From Hippasteria phrygiana (lineage: Eukaryota > Echinodermata > Asteroidea > Valvatida > Goniasteridae), in assembly GCA_037893225.1 (NCBI GenBank), contig JAZGUH010000559.1:124001-188000 (forward strand): DNA of 64,000 bases, in the 5' to 3' direction. The translations under genes and the position numbers were made by a program. Numbering within the stretch: the first letter of the stretch is position 1; each line of letters starts with the position of its first letter. This document shows, piece after piece, positions 1-12,657 of this stretch. The notes beneath the pieces were generated by a model. The model was not told where the DNA came from. It made no database searches and worked only from the letters and a program-made list of their open reading frames with translations.

Positions 1-1018
1 AGATGCCTGTTATTTCTTAATACTTGAGTGAGCCACGATCACGAAATTGTTGAATTAGGTAGAGAAAAATTCAATGTATAAATTTTTAATCGGACCGACC
101 CTTACATGCGTTAAAAAAAAAAATTGATGACGTCATTATGACGTCACACAATTTTCGCCTTTTAGGGCATATCTTTGAGACATACCAAAAGCTGTATCAA
201 AAAGAATTTTGAAAATCTCTTGTTTTGTTTGCGAGATATATTTAAAAGAATGTTACGATTTCAAAATTTCAAAAATTCATAACAAATCACGTGATGACGT
301 CATCATGACGTCACTTTGGATTTTGCATCCTAGTACCAGTATCTACCTACCCACCAATTTTCATGACGATCGGACCTATCCTTATATGTGTTTTAAAAAA
401 GCACATTTTTGATGATGTCATCATGACGTCACACATTTTTTTCCTTTTTAGGGCATATCTTTGAGACCTACCAAAGCTATAACAAAAAGAATTTTGAAAA
501 TATCTTGTTTTGTTTGCCAGATATATTTAAAAGAATGTTACGATTTTCAAAATTTCAAAAATTCATAACAAATCACGTGATGACGTCATCATGACGTCAC
601 TTTGGATTTTGCATCCTAGTGCCAGTATCTACCTACCCACCAATTTTCATGACGATCGGACCTATTCTTATATGTGTTTTAAAAAAGCACATTTTTGATG
701 ATGTCATCATGACGTCACACACTTTTTTCCTTTTTAGGGCATATCTTTGAGACCTACCAAAGCTGTAACAAAAAGAATTTTGAAAATATCTTGTTTTGTT
801 CGCTAGATATATTGAAAAGAATGTTACGATTTTCAAATTTCAAAAATTCATAAAAAATCACGTGATGACGTCATCATGACGTAAATGTTCGGCATACATT
901 CTGAGCAGTTGGTCTAAGTGTCTGCCAAGTTTAGAGGCAATCGGGTGTACCAAAGTAGCCAAAGTGCCGGTAAGAAAGAAAACGTGCACAAATGCTATGG
1001 GCAAAAAGTCTGAAAAGG

Positions 1019-1068
<50 letters not shown>

Positions 1069-1084
1069 ATCTTAACGAAAACAA

Positions 1085-1117
1085 GGGCTGTTTTGGAAAA
1101 GTTTCCAAAACAGCCAA
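1085..1117. repeat. Hairpin after poly-A run
   Basis: The 'ggctgttttgg' and 'ccaaaacagcc' arms form a stem a few bases after the long poly-A run. Relative to the hairpins at 3709-3738 and 11292-11584 it has paired changes in both arms (TTTTGG/CCAAAA instead of TTTCGA/TCGAAA). About 40 bp downstream a second short palindrome, gtgtttg...caaacac, precedes another 'gggctgtttcg' half-stem. Confidence 0.7.
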
Positions 1118-3708
1118 AAAAAAAAACTAGAGCTTTAGTGTTTGTGGACAAACACAGGGCTGTTTCGTTTTGGTTTTTTTTGGTAGTTTGATTCTTATTC
1201 TTGAGATTTCAATGGTGGATAAAATATCTCGTTTTATGGTCGTCTAGGTCAAGCAATCACGTAGGCTTATTCATAATCTTTTTAGAAATGTGAGCATACA
1301 AGCAGTTGATGACCATGATTACGTCATCAGACGTCACACATTTTTCACATTTATATTTAAGTGTGTATGACCTAAAAATATATTACAAAAATAATTATAC
1401 AAAATTGTTTAAAATTCATGTTAGATACCACGTTTCAACTTAATCGGACTTGTACTTCTTAATATATATGGCTTCAAAAACTGCCCCTTTAAGATGACGT
1501 CACGTAACATGTGATGACGTCATCATAATGTAATGTCAATTTTCATCTATAAACCTACTAGGCTACCTAGATATTACTTTTCAACTTAATCGGACTTGTA
1601 CTTTTGTTTATATATGGCTTCAAAAACTGCCCCTTTAAGATGACGTCACGTGACGTCATGTCAATTTCCATTTATAACACCCGGTGGCATACCTAGATAT
1701 TACGTTTCAACTTAATCGGACTTGTACTTTTGTAGATATATGGCTTCGAAAAAATGCCCCTTTAAGACGACGTCACGTGACATGTGATGACATCATCATG
1801 ACGTAAAAGTTTGGCACACGTTGTGAGCAGTTGGGGTAAGTGTCTGCCAAGTTTAAAAGTAGCCAAAGTGAACGGTAAGAAAGAATACGTTTACAAATGC
1901 TAAGGGCAATAATCTAGCGAGTGCCCCTTTAAGATGAAACCACGTGACATGTTATGACTTGACCATAACGTTATGTCAATGTTCATCTATAACACCCGGT
2001 GGCATACCTAGATATTACGTTCCAACTTAATCGGACTTGTACTTTTGTAGATATATGACTTCGAAAAATGCCCCTTTAAAGATGACGTCACGTGACATGT
2101 GATGACGTCACCATGACGTAAAAGTTCGGCACACATTGTGAGCAGTTTGGGTAAGTGTCTGCCAAGTTTAAAAGTAGCCAAAGTGGCTGGTAAGAAAGAA
2201 AAAAATTACAATTGCTATGGGCAATATTCTAGCGACTTGAAAAAAAGAATTGTTTGATGACGTCATCATGACGTCACACAATTTTCGCTTTTTAGGGCAT
2301 ATCTTTGAGACATACCAAAGCTGTAACAAAAATAATTTTGAAAATGTCTTGTTTTGTTCGCTAGATATATTGAAAAGAATGTTACGATTTTAAAACTTCA
2401 AAAATTTAGCGACTTGAAAAAAGACTAGAAATCAACCCCTTTTATAAACAGCAAGCACATAATAGCCATGGTTATCTGCCCGTCCCAGAATTCCTTTGTG
2501 TTATATTGAATTTGGTCTAAATTTTGAAATGGCTGTTATTTCTTACTTGAGTGAGCCACGATCATGAAATTTTGGAATCAGGGAGAGGAAAATTCAATAT
2601 ATACATTTTTGTAATCGGATTGACCCTTACATGCGTTTAAAAAAATAAATGTTTTGATGACGTCATCATGACGTCACACATTTTCTCCCTTTTAGGGGAT
2701 ATCTTTGAGACATACCAAAGCTATAACAAAAATAATTTTGAAAATATATTGTTTTGTTCGCTAGATATATTGAAAACAATGTTACGATTTTAAAATTTCA
2801 AAAATTCATAAAAAGTCACGTGATGACGTCATTATGACCTCATTTTAGATTTTGCATGCTAGTGACAGTATCTACCTACCCACCACTTTTCATGACGATC
2901 GGACTTATCCTTATATGTGTTTAAAAAAATCACACTTTTGATGACGTCATCATGACGTCACACATTTTTTCCCTTTTAGGGCATATCTTTGAGACATACC
3001 AAAGCTATCACAAAAAAAAAAATTGAAAATATCGTGTTTTGTTCGCTAGATATATTGAAAAGAATGTTACGATTTTAAAACTTCAAAAATTTAGCGACTT
3101 GAAAAAAGACTAGAAATCAACCCCTTTTATAAACAGCAAGCACATAATAGCCATGGTTATCTGCCCGTCCCAGAATTCCTTTGTGTTATATTGAATTTGG
3201 TCTAAATTTTGAAATGGCTCTTATTTCTTACTTGAGTGAGCCACGATCATGAAATTTTGGAATTTGGTACAGAAAAATTCAATGTATACATTTTTGTAAT
3301 CGGATTGACCCTTACATGCGTTAAAAAAAAAACACATTTTTGATGACGTCATCATGACGTCGCACAATTTTCGCTTTTTAGGGCATATCTTTGAGACATA
3401 CCAAAGCTGTAACAAAAAGAATTTTGAAAATATCTTGTTTTGTTCGCTAGATATATTGAAAAGAATGTTACGATTTTCAAATTTCAAAAATTCATAAAAA
3501 ATCACGTGATGACGTCATCATGACGTAAAAGATCGGCATACATTCTGAGCAGTTGGTCTAAGTGTCTGCTAAGTTTAAATGCAATCGGTTGCTTAAAAGT
3601 AGCCAAAGTGCCGGTCAGAAAGAAAACGTGTACAAATGCTATGGGCAAAAGTCTGAAAAAGAAGAAGAAAAAAAAAAAAGAAAAAAAAAAAAATCTTAAC
3701 GAAAACAA

Positions 3709-3866
3709 GGGCTGTTTCGAAAAGCTTTCGAAACAGCCAAAAAAAAAAAAGAAAAAAAAAAAAATCTTAACGAAAACAAGGGCTGTTTCGGAAAAGTTTC
3801 CGAAACAGCCAAAAACTATACATGTTATGTGTTTGTCCCGTGGACAAACACAGGGCTGTTTCGTGT
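3709..3866. repeat. Three hairpins with A-rich spacers
   Basis: Two 'ggctgtttcg...cgaaacagcc' stems (about 3709-3738 and 3781-3810) are each preceded by 'cttaacgaaaacaag'. They are followed by a 25-base palindrome at 3828-3852 (tgtgtttgtcc / ggacaaacaca). The first stem closes with gaaaagctttc and the second with ggaaaagtttcc. The arms changed together, so pairing is kept. The order poly-A, stem, A-rich spacer, second palindrome recurs elsewhere in the window. Confidence 0.75.
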
Positions 3867-5099
3867 TTTTTTTATTGTGTTAGTTAGTCAAATGTTTGTA
3901 CAATAATTAACGTTATTGGATGTGTGAAGGATTGGTTTAAAGAAAGAAATCGAGTACAAATGTTATGGGGAATAGTGTAGCGAATGCCCCTTTAAAATGA
4001 CATCACGTGACATGTGATCACTTCATAACGTCAAGTCAATGTTCACCTATAACACCCGGTGGCATACCTAGATACATGTTTCAACTTAATCGGACTTGTA
4101 CTTTTGTAGATATATGGCTTTGAAAAATGCCTCTTTAAGATGACGTCACGTGACATGTGATGATGTCATCATGACGTAAAAGTTCGACACACATTCTGAG
4201 CAGTTGGTCTAAGTGTCTGCCAATTTGAAAAGTACCCAAAGTGCCAATAAGAAAAAAGTGTACAAATGCTATGGGCAATAGTCTAGCGAATGCTCCTTTA
4301 AGATGACATCACGTGACATGTGATGTCATCATAACGTTATGTCAACTTTCATCTATAACACACCGTGTAGCATACTTAGATATTACGTTTCAACTTAATC
4401 GGACTTGTACTTGTGTAGATACACAATGTATGGCTACGAAAAATGCCCCTTTAAGATGACGTCAAGTTGACATGTGATGACGTCATCATGACATAAAAGT
4501 TCGACACACATTCTGAGCAATTCTGCCAATTTTAAAAGTACCCAAAGTGCCAGTAAGAAAAAAACATGTACAAATGCAATATAGTCTAGCGAATGCCCCT
4601 TTAAGATGACATCACGTGACATGTGATGACATCATGATAATGTCATGTCAATTTCCATCTATAAACCTACTGGCCTACCTAGATATTACGTTTCAACTTA
4701 ATTGAACTTGTACTTTTGTTGATATATGGCTTCCAAAACTGCCCCTTTAAGATGACGTCACGTGACATGTGATGACGTCGTCCTATTGTCATGTTTATTT
4801 TCATCTATGAACCTGCAGACCTACCTGGATATTACATTTCAACTTAATCGAATTTGTACTTTTGTAGATATATGGCTTCAAAACTGCCCCTTTAAGATGA
4901 CGTCACGTGACATGTGATGACATCAATCATGATAATGTCATGTCAATTTTCAGCTATAAACCTACTGGGCTACCTAGATATTACTTTTCAACTTAATCGA
5001 ACTTGTACTTTTGTAGATATATAGCTTCAAAAACTGCCCCTTTAAGATGACGTCACGTGGCATGTGATGACGTCATCATGTATGTCTGTAATTCAAAAA

Positions 5100-7010
5100 G
5101 AATGTTATAAGACGCCTGATTGTTTGTGTGCTTTTCACTGAATGCACTTGTTAAATACAACTTTTTCTCTTCAACATTTTGTTTTCAGCCTTGTATTGGA
5201 GTAACTTGCCTCTCAAATTTGAATCTTTATTAATATTATGTGATATGTTCTTGATAAAAATGCATGTTGACATTGTGGCACGTAGGAAGCAATAAAAATA
5301 ATTCTTTGAAAACAAGACCTTTGAATGAAGAGAGTTATTTAATGAAGTCTTACTGGTATATTTTTATTACAGTATATAATTGAAAGAAAATACGGTCTTA
5401 TTAACCCTAATAGTCCTGAATTCTCAAATTTTAATATGATTTTCCACACACCCTAGGGAGGTACAGTTAAATGCAAAGAAAGTCCGACATAATCTTGCTG
5501 GTCAAAAGTTTCTCTGCCACAATTGACAAACCTGTCAACTTTTTAGCGCAAGAGGGCGGTAGTACTTACAAAAATACTCCTCTGGTTGTGTTTAGTGAAT
5601 TGTAGAGGGCAGCATACGAGTTTACTGGTAAAAATTCATTCACGGATTTTGTCCGGTGGCGCCTAGCACTGTATACCAAACTTAACTAACAATTTAAGGC
5701 AAACAAACACATAGAGCGGTGGGTGAGACCGAAGCATACCCCCTGTAGTGTTTGAAGACGGAAAACCAGAAATTAACGCAACACACCTTAAAGAATGCAC
5801 GGCTGAAACAAACTTTATTTGAGCAGTAGAAAATCACAGAACGCATTTGTTTTAATACATTGGGAATTATAAACTGGAAATTAAATGTAAGGTAATCCAA
5901 ATGACGATTGAGACAACATTTACTTGAGTAGAACAAAATACAACAATTATTTTTGAAAATTATGTTAAATCCTCCCAAATCACAGAACGCAAAACTTGTT
6001 TACCTATGACGTAAAAAACATATTTCAAAAAGAATTACAATAAGAATTTGGAAAGAATGTTATAAGACGCATGATTGTTTCTGTGCTTTTCACTGAATGC
6101 ACTTGTTAAATACACAACTTTTTCTCTTCAACATTTTGTTTTCAGGCTTGTATTGGAGTAACTTGCCTCTCAAATTTGAATCTTTATTAATATTATGTGA
6201 TATGTTCTTGATAAAAATGCATGTTGACATTGTGGCACGTAGGAAGCAATAAAAAGAATTCTTTGAAAACAAGACCTTTGAATAAAGAGAGTTATTTAAT
6301 GAAGTCTTACTAGTATATTTTTATTACAGTATATAATTGAAAGAAAATACGGTCTTATTAACCCTAATAGTCCTGAATTCTCCAATTGTAATATGATTTT
6401 CCACACACCCTAGGGAGGTACAGTTAAATGCAAGGAAAGTTCGACATAATCTTACTGGTCAAAAGTTTCTCTGCCACAATTGACAAACCTGTCAACTTTT
6501 TAGCGCAAGAGGGCGGTAGTACTTAAAAAAATACTCCTCTGGTTGTGTTTAGTGAACTGTAGAGGGCAGCATACGAGTTTACTGGTAAAAATTCATTCAC
6601 GGATTTTGTCCGGTGGCGCCTAGCACTGTATACCAAACTTAACTAACAATTTAAGGCAAACACACACATAGAGCGGTGGGTGAGAGCGAAGCATAACCCA
6701 TGTAGTGTTTGAAAACGGAAAACCAGTAATTAACGCAACACACCTTAAAGAATAGACGGCTGAAACAAACTTTATTTGAGCAGTAGAAAATCACAGAACG
6801 CATTTTTTTTAATACATTGGGAATTATAAACTGGAAATTAAAAGTAAGGTAATCCAAAATACGATTGAGACAACATTTACTTGAGTGGAACAAAATACAA
6901 CAACTATTTTTGAAAATTATGTTAAATCCTCCCAAATCACAGAACGTAAAACTTGTTTACCTAAACAACCTATTTCAAAAAGAATTACAATAAGAATTTC
7001 GAAATTAGCA
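5100..7010. repeat. Tandem duplication of a ~955-bp segment
   Basis: The segment starting 'gaatgttataagacgc' at 5100 restarts at 6055 and runs to about 7010 ('agaattacaataagaatt'). The two copies are nearly identical by eye, with scattered substitutions. The sequence differs from the TGACGTCA modules on both sides. A minus-strand 94-codon reading frame occurs in both copies (5694-5978, 6651-6935), but most differences between copies change the amino acid, so I do not treat it as a gene. Confidence 0.85.
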
Positions 7011-10000
7011 TGTTCAGTTGATGAGATAGGCCTTATAGCTTAAAGATTCAAAAGTAAAACAATTACTCTAAAATCATATGATGACGTCACCACAACGTCG
7101 CATCAATTTTCATATATAACACATGCCGGCCTACAAGCATTCCTGACACAAAATTGTTTAAGATAATCTACTGGGCTACCTAGATATTACTTTTCAACTT
7201 AATCTGACTTCTACTTCGGTAAAAATATGGCTTCGAAAAATGCCCCTTTCAGATGACGTCACGTGGCATGTGATGACGTCATCATGACGTAAAAGTTCGG
7301 CACATATTGTGAGCAGTTGGGGTAAGTGTCTGCCAAGTTTAAAAGTAGCCAAACTGGCCGGTAAGAAAGAAAACGTTTACAAATGCTATGGGCAATAATC
7401 TAGCGAGTGCCCCTTTAAGATGACACCACGTGACATGTTATGACTTGATCATAACGTCATGTCAATGTTCATCTATAACACCCGGTGGCATACCTAGATA
7501 TTACGTTCCAACTTAATCGGTCTTGTACTTTTTGTGTGACGATATGGCTTCGAAAAATGCCCCTTTAAGATGACGTCACGTGACATGTGATGACGTCATC
7601 ATGACGTAAAGGTTCGGCACACATTGTGAGCAGTTGGGGTAAGTGTCTGCCAAGTTTAAAAGTAGCCAAAGTGGCCGGTAAGAAAGAAAAAGTTTACAAA
7701 TGCTATGGGCAATATTCTAGCGACTTAAAAAAAAGAATTTTTTTATGACGTCATCATGACGTCACACAATTTTCGCCATTTAGGGCATATCTTTGAGACA
7801 TACCAAAGCTGTAACAAAAATAATTTTGAAAATATCTTGTTTTGTTCGCTAGATATATTGAAAAGAATGTTACGATTTTAAAACTTCAAAAATTCAGCGA
7901 CTTGAAAAAAGACTAGAAATCAACCCCGTTTATAAACAGCAAGCTCATAATAGCCATGGTTATCAGCCCGTCCCAGAATTCCTTTGTGTTATATTGAATT
8001 TGGTCTAAATTTTGAAATGGCTGTCATTTCTTACTTGAGTGAGCCACGATCATGAAATTTTGGAATTGGGTACAGAAAAATACAATGTATACATTTTTGT
8101 AATCGGATTGACCCTTACATGCGTTAAAAAAAAAAGATTTGTTGATGACGTCATCATGACGTCACACAATTTTCGCTTTTTAGGGCATATCTTTGAGACA
8201 TACCAAAGCTGTAACAAAAATAATTTTGAAAATATCTTGTTTTGTTCGCTAGATATATTGAAAAGAATGTTACGATTTTAATACTTCAAAAATTTGGCGA
8301 CTTGAAAAAAGACTAGAAATCAACCCTTTTATAAACAGCAAGCACATAATACCCATGGTTATCAGCCCTTCCCAGAATTCCTTTGTGTTATATTGAATTT
8401 GGTCTAAATTTTGAAATGGCTCCTATTTCATACTTGAGTGAGCCACGATCATGAAATTTTGGAATTGGGTACAGGAAAATTCAATATATACATTTTTGTA
8501 ATCGGATTGACCCTTACATGCGTTAACAAAAAAACACATTTTTGATGACGTCATCATGACGTCACACAATTTTCGCAATTTAGGGCATATCTTTGAGACA
8601 TACCAAAGCCATAAGAAAAAGAATTTTGAAAATATCTTATTTGGTTCGCTAGATATAATTTAATGAATGTTACGATTTTCAAAATTCAAAAATTCATAAA
8701 AAATTACGTGATGACGTCATCATGACGTAAAAGTTCGGCATGCATCCTGAGCAGTTGGTCTAAGTGTCTGTTAAATTTAAAGGCAATCGGCTGCATAAAA
8801 GTAGCCAAAGTGCCTGGCAGAAAGAAAACGTGTACAAATGCTATGGGCAAAAAGTCTGAAAAAGAAAAAAAAAAAAAAAAAAAAAAAAAAAAGAAAAAAA
8901 AACTAGAGGCAAGTGTTTGTGGACAAACACAGGGCTGTTTCGAATTTTTTTATTGTTAGTTTGGATGTCAAATGTGTATGCAATATTTAAAGTTGTTTGT
9001 TAGTTAACAATGACGGAGGGATGAAGATGTTGTTATTGGATGTGTGAAGGATTGGTTTAAAAAAAGGAATCGTGTACAAATGCTATGGGAAATAGCCTAG
9101 CGAATGCCCCTTTAAGATGACATCACATAACGTCATGTCAATTTTCATCTATGACACCGGGTGGCATACCTAAATGGTGTGTTTCAACTGAATCGGACTT
9201 GTACATTTGTAGATATATGGCTTCGAAAAATGCCCCTTTAAGATGACGTCACGTGACATGTGATGACGTCATCATGACGTAAAAGTTAGGCACACATTCT
9301 GAGCAGTTGGGGTAAGTGTCTGCCAAGTTTAAAAGTAGCCAAACTGGCCGGTAAGAAAGAAAATGTTTACAAATGCTATGGGCAATAATCTAGCGAGTGC
9401 CCCTTTAAGATGACACCACGTGACATGTTATGACTTGGTCATAACGTCATGTCAATGTTCATCTATAACACCCGGTGGCATACCTAGATATTACGTTCCA
9501 ACTTAATCGGACTTGTACTTTTGTAGATATATGGTTTCGAAAAATGCCCCTTTACGTCACGTGACATGTGATGATGTCATCATGACGTAAATGTTCGGCA
9601 CACATTGTGAGCAGTTGGAGTAAGTGTCTGCTAAGTTTAAAAGTATCCAAAGTGGCCGGTAAGAAAGAAAAAGTTTACAAATGCTATGGGCAATATTCTA
9701 GCGACTTGAAAAAAGATTTTTTTTTATGACGTCATCATGACGTCACACAATTTTCGCTTTTTAGGGCATATCTTTGAGACATACCAAAGCTATAACAAAA
9801 AGAATTTTGAAAATATCTTGTTTTGTTCGCTAGATATATTGAAAAGAATGTTACGATTCCAAAAATTTAAAATTCAGCGACTTGAAAAAAGACTACAAAT
9901 CAACCCTTTTTATAAACAGCATGCTCATTTAAGCCATGGTTATCTGCCCTTCCGAGAATTCCTTTGTGTTATATTGAATTTGGTCTAAATTTTGAAATGG

Positions 10001-11247
10001 TTCCTATTTCTTACTTGAGTGAGCCACGGCCATGAAATTTTGGAATTACGTACAGAAAAATTCAATGTATACATTTTTGTAATCGGATTGACCCTTACAT
10101 GCGTTTAAAAAAAAAGAATTGTTGATGACGTCATCATGACGTCACACAATTTTCGCCTTTTAGGGCATATCTTTGAGACATACCAAAGCTATAACAAAAA
10201 GAATTTTGAAAATATCTTGTTTTGTTCGCTAGATATATTGAAAAGAATGTTACGATTTTAATACTTCAAAAATTCAGCGACTTGAAAAAAGACTAGAAAT
10301 CAACCCCTTTTATAAACATCAAGCACATAATAGCCATGGTTATCTGCCCGTCCCAGAATTCCTTTGTGTTATATTGAATTTGGTCTAAATTTTGAAATGG
10401 CTCCTATTTCTTACTTGAGTGAGCCACGATCACGAAATTTTGGAATTACGTACAGAAAAATTCAATGTATTTATTTTTGTAATCGGATTGACCCTTACAT
10501 GCGTAAAAAAAAAAAAATATTGTTGATGACGTCATCATGACGTCACACAATTTTCGCCTTTTAGGGCATATCTTTGAGACATACCAAAGCTATAACAAAA
10601 AGAATTTTTAAAATATCTTGTTTTGTTCGCTAGATATATTGAAAAGAATGTTACGATTTTAATACTTCAAAAATTCAGCGACTTGAAAAAAGACTAGAAA
10701 TCAACCCCTTTTATAAACAGCAAGCACATAATAGCCATGGTTATCTGCCCGTCCCAGAATTCCTTTGTGTTATATTGAATTTGGTCTAAATTTTGAAATG
10801 GCTGTCATTTCTTACTTGAGTGAGCCACGATCATGAAATTTTGGAATTGGGTACAGGAAAATTCAATGTATACATTTTTGTAATCGAATTGACCCTTACA
10901 TGCGTTTACAAAAAAACATATTTTTGATGACGTCATCATGACGTCAAACAATTTTCGCTTTTTAGGGCATATCTTTGAGACATACCAAAGCTATAACAAA
11001 AAGAATTTTGAAAATATCTTGTTTTGTTCGCTAGATATAATTTAATGAATGTTACGATTTTCAAATTTCAAAAATTCATAAAAAATCACGTGATGACGTC
11101 ATCATGACGTAAAAGTTCGGCATGCATTCTGAGCAGTTGGTCTAAGTGTCTGTTAAGTTTAAAGGCAATCGGCTGCATCAAAGTAGCAAAAGTGCCTGGT
11201 AGAAAGAAAACGTGTACAAATGCTATGGGCAAAAAGTCTGAAAAAGA

Positions 11248-11291
<44 letters not shown>
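7011..11291. repeat. TGACGTCA-rich repeat block, right part
   Basis: The modules of the left part continue in the same orientation. Units of about 400 bp follow head to tail, with starts near 8036, 8434, 10016, 10412 and 10816. Each has the conserved run from 'gagtgagccacgatcatgaa' through the TGATGACGTCATCA palindrome to 'agcgacttgaaaaaagacta' and 'cccagaattcctttgtgtta'. Poly-A runs occur at about 8865-8900 and 11250-11295. Copies differ by small substitutions and A-run length, while the TGACGTCA core is intact in most. No coding sequence is recognisable. Confidence 0.85.
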
Positions 11292-11293
<2 letters not shown>

Positions 11294-11584
11294 ATCTTAA
11301 CGAAAACAAGGGCTGTTTCGTAAAACTACGAAACAGCCAAAAAATCTTAACGAAAACAAGGGCTGTTTCGAAAAACTTTCGAAACAGCCAAAAAATCTTA
11401 ACGAAAACAAGGGCTGTTTCGAAAAACTTTCGAAACAGCCAAAAAAAAAAAAAAAGAAAAAAAAAAAAATCTTAACGAAAACAAGGGCTGTTTCGAAAAA
11501 CTTTCGAAACAGCCAAAAAAGAAAAAAAAAAAAATCTTAACGAAAACAAGGGCTGTTTCGTAAAACTACGAAACAGCCAAAAAC
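11292..11584. repeat. Array of five hairpin units
   Basis: Five direct repeats of about 55 bp each read 'aatcttaacgaaaacaaggg', then a stem of 'ggctgtttcg' with 'cgaaacagcc', then an A-rich spacer. Units 1 and 5 close with cgtaaaactacg and units 2-4 with cgaaaaactttcg, so the terminal stem pairs changed on both sides. A-runs of variable length separate the units. It is not a CRISPR array: the repeat is almost the whole unit, there are no unique spacers, and the context is eukaryotic. Confidence 0.8.
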
Positions 11585-11921
11585 AGGGTGAATTTGTGTA
11601 GGAAGGGCAGGTAAAGGTTAGTCTATGGAATAGCCGCTCGTCGTGCAATGCAATGCATGCAACGTCTGATACTCAGTCTAGGTAAAGGTAGGGAATAAGG
11701 AAAGCGTTCATGATCCACATGAGACACAAAGTGTCATAAGTGTCCTGCAAGGCCGGACCGTGTACCGTGCAGTTTAAGGGCCCGGGCCCCGCTCGGGTGA
11801 TTCGCAGGTCCGCAACACCTTCAGGTGATGATAAGTGACACTATGTCCAGCCAACCATTCACGCTCCCCCATCCCAGAAGCTGGTGTAATATCAAGAGTA
11901 TCGGCGAGGTGTATCGGGGAA

Positions 11922-12347
11922 TTATATATTGACATTACAATTATGTACATACTTGATAATATGGTGGCCATTTTGTTTGGGTTCAAGGAGTTGTTGGAGT
12001 GTTATTTGGGTATTGGGGAGATTAAGTGATTTTATGAGTATTTGTCTCTGGATGTTATATTTACGACAATTCAGGAGAAAGTGCTTAACATCCTCTGTAC
12101 ATAAGCATACTTCACATAATCCATTTGGATGTTTGCCGATTTTATATAGGAAATTATTCAGACCTTTACATGTGCCAAGTCGAAGTCTATGCATGATAAC
12201 TTCTTGAGTACGTGTCATTCCCCAACTAGAGAAAATATAGGAGGCCTTATATTTCATGGTATTTAGATTAGTGCTGGGAAGGGTTTGGTTCCATATTACA
12301 TGTATTATCATGGTCGTATCTGCGTACTGGACTTTGGTCAAGGTCAA
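11922..12347 (-). pseudogene. LINE ORF2 C-terminal fragment
   Basis: A 141-codon open frame on the minus strand has the layout seen at the C-terminus of many non-LTR retrotransposon ORF2 proteins. It shows an R-L-R-x-G stretch (HRLRLGTCKGLNNF), then a Cys/His knuckle C-x2-C-x7-H-x4-C (CEVC...KHFLLNC), then R-x-x-L. No reverse transcriptase motif is visible on its upstream side (above 12347), so this is a 5'-truncated remnant. The GC-rich stretch at 11590-11920, downstream on this strand, may be its 3' flank. The clade (jockey, CR1 or I-like) cannot be decided. Confidence 0.6.
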
Positions 12348-12622
12348 GTTTGTTTAAGTAAAGTAACGGTGGGCTAGGCCGCGCCTACGCGATCCGCGCG
12401 ATTTTGTAACTACGGTAGATTTGACTTCTTGATGAACTCTCAGCAGTAAAATTCACATCCAATTAATTCGACGGAATTACGTTCTTGTAGGAAATCGAAA
12501 AGTAACCACCTGGAGAAAGGCATTTATGACAGGAAATCCATCCCTTGCTATTATTTAATGCCTGAACCATCGATCATGACCATCCACATGATTATAAAAA
12601 AATATTATGTGCCAGTCCCTCC

Positions 12623-12623
<1 letters not shown>

Positions 12624-12657
<34 letters not shown>
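12624..12657. repeat. Poly-C run
   Basis: About 34 consecutive C, one of the longest homopolymers in the window. It lies about 460 bp before the TTC13 start codon. Length may be uncertain because such runs are hard to sequence. Confidence 0.9.

Larger units (their letters stand above)
1..5099. repeat. TGACGTCA-rich repeat block, left part
   Basis: This gene-free stretch is built from related modules in one orientation. One module, about 400 bp, begins near 'gagtgagccacgatcatgaa' (about 30, 2550, 3235) and carries a TGATGACGTCATCA palindrome followed by TGACGTCAC and 'ttttagggcatatctttgag'. A second module carries 'gcccctttaagatgacgtca' and 'cgtgacatgtgatgacgtca', then 'gagcagttgg' and 'aaatgctatgggcaa'. 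Poly-A runs lie at about 1019-1070 and 3655-3700, each followed by a 'ggctgttt...aaacagcc' stem. Translations in all frames are low complexity (poly-K or poly-F) or frame-broken, so I see no gene. The left edge starts inside a module, so the block continues outside the window. Confidence 0.85.

Noticed and set aside
858..1191. Poly-Phe and poly-Lys reading frames on both strands
   Set aside because: They are translations of a long A-run in a repeat; the same pattern appears at 3502-3883.
5694..6935. Conserved 94-codon minus-strand frame in both copies of the 955-bp duplication
   Set aside because: Differences between copies mostly change amino acids, and no family resemblance is seen; openness reflects recent duplication.
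11292..11584. CRISPR-like array
   Set aside because: No unique spacers, eukaryotic context, and units are hairpin-plus-A-run repeats.
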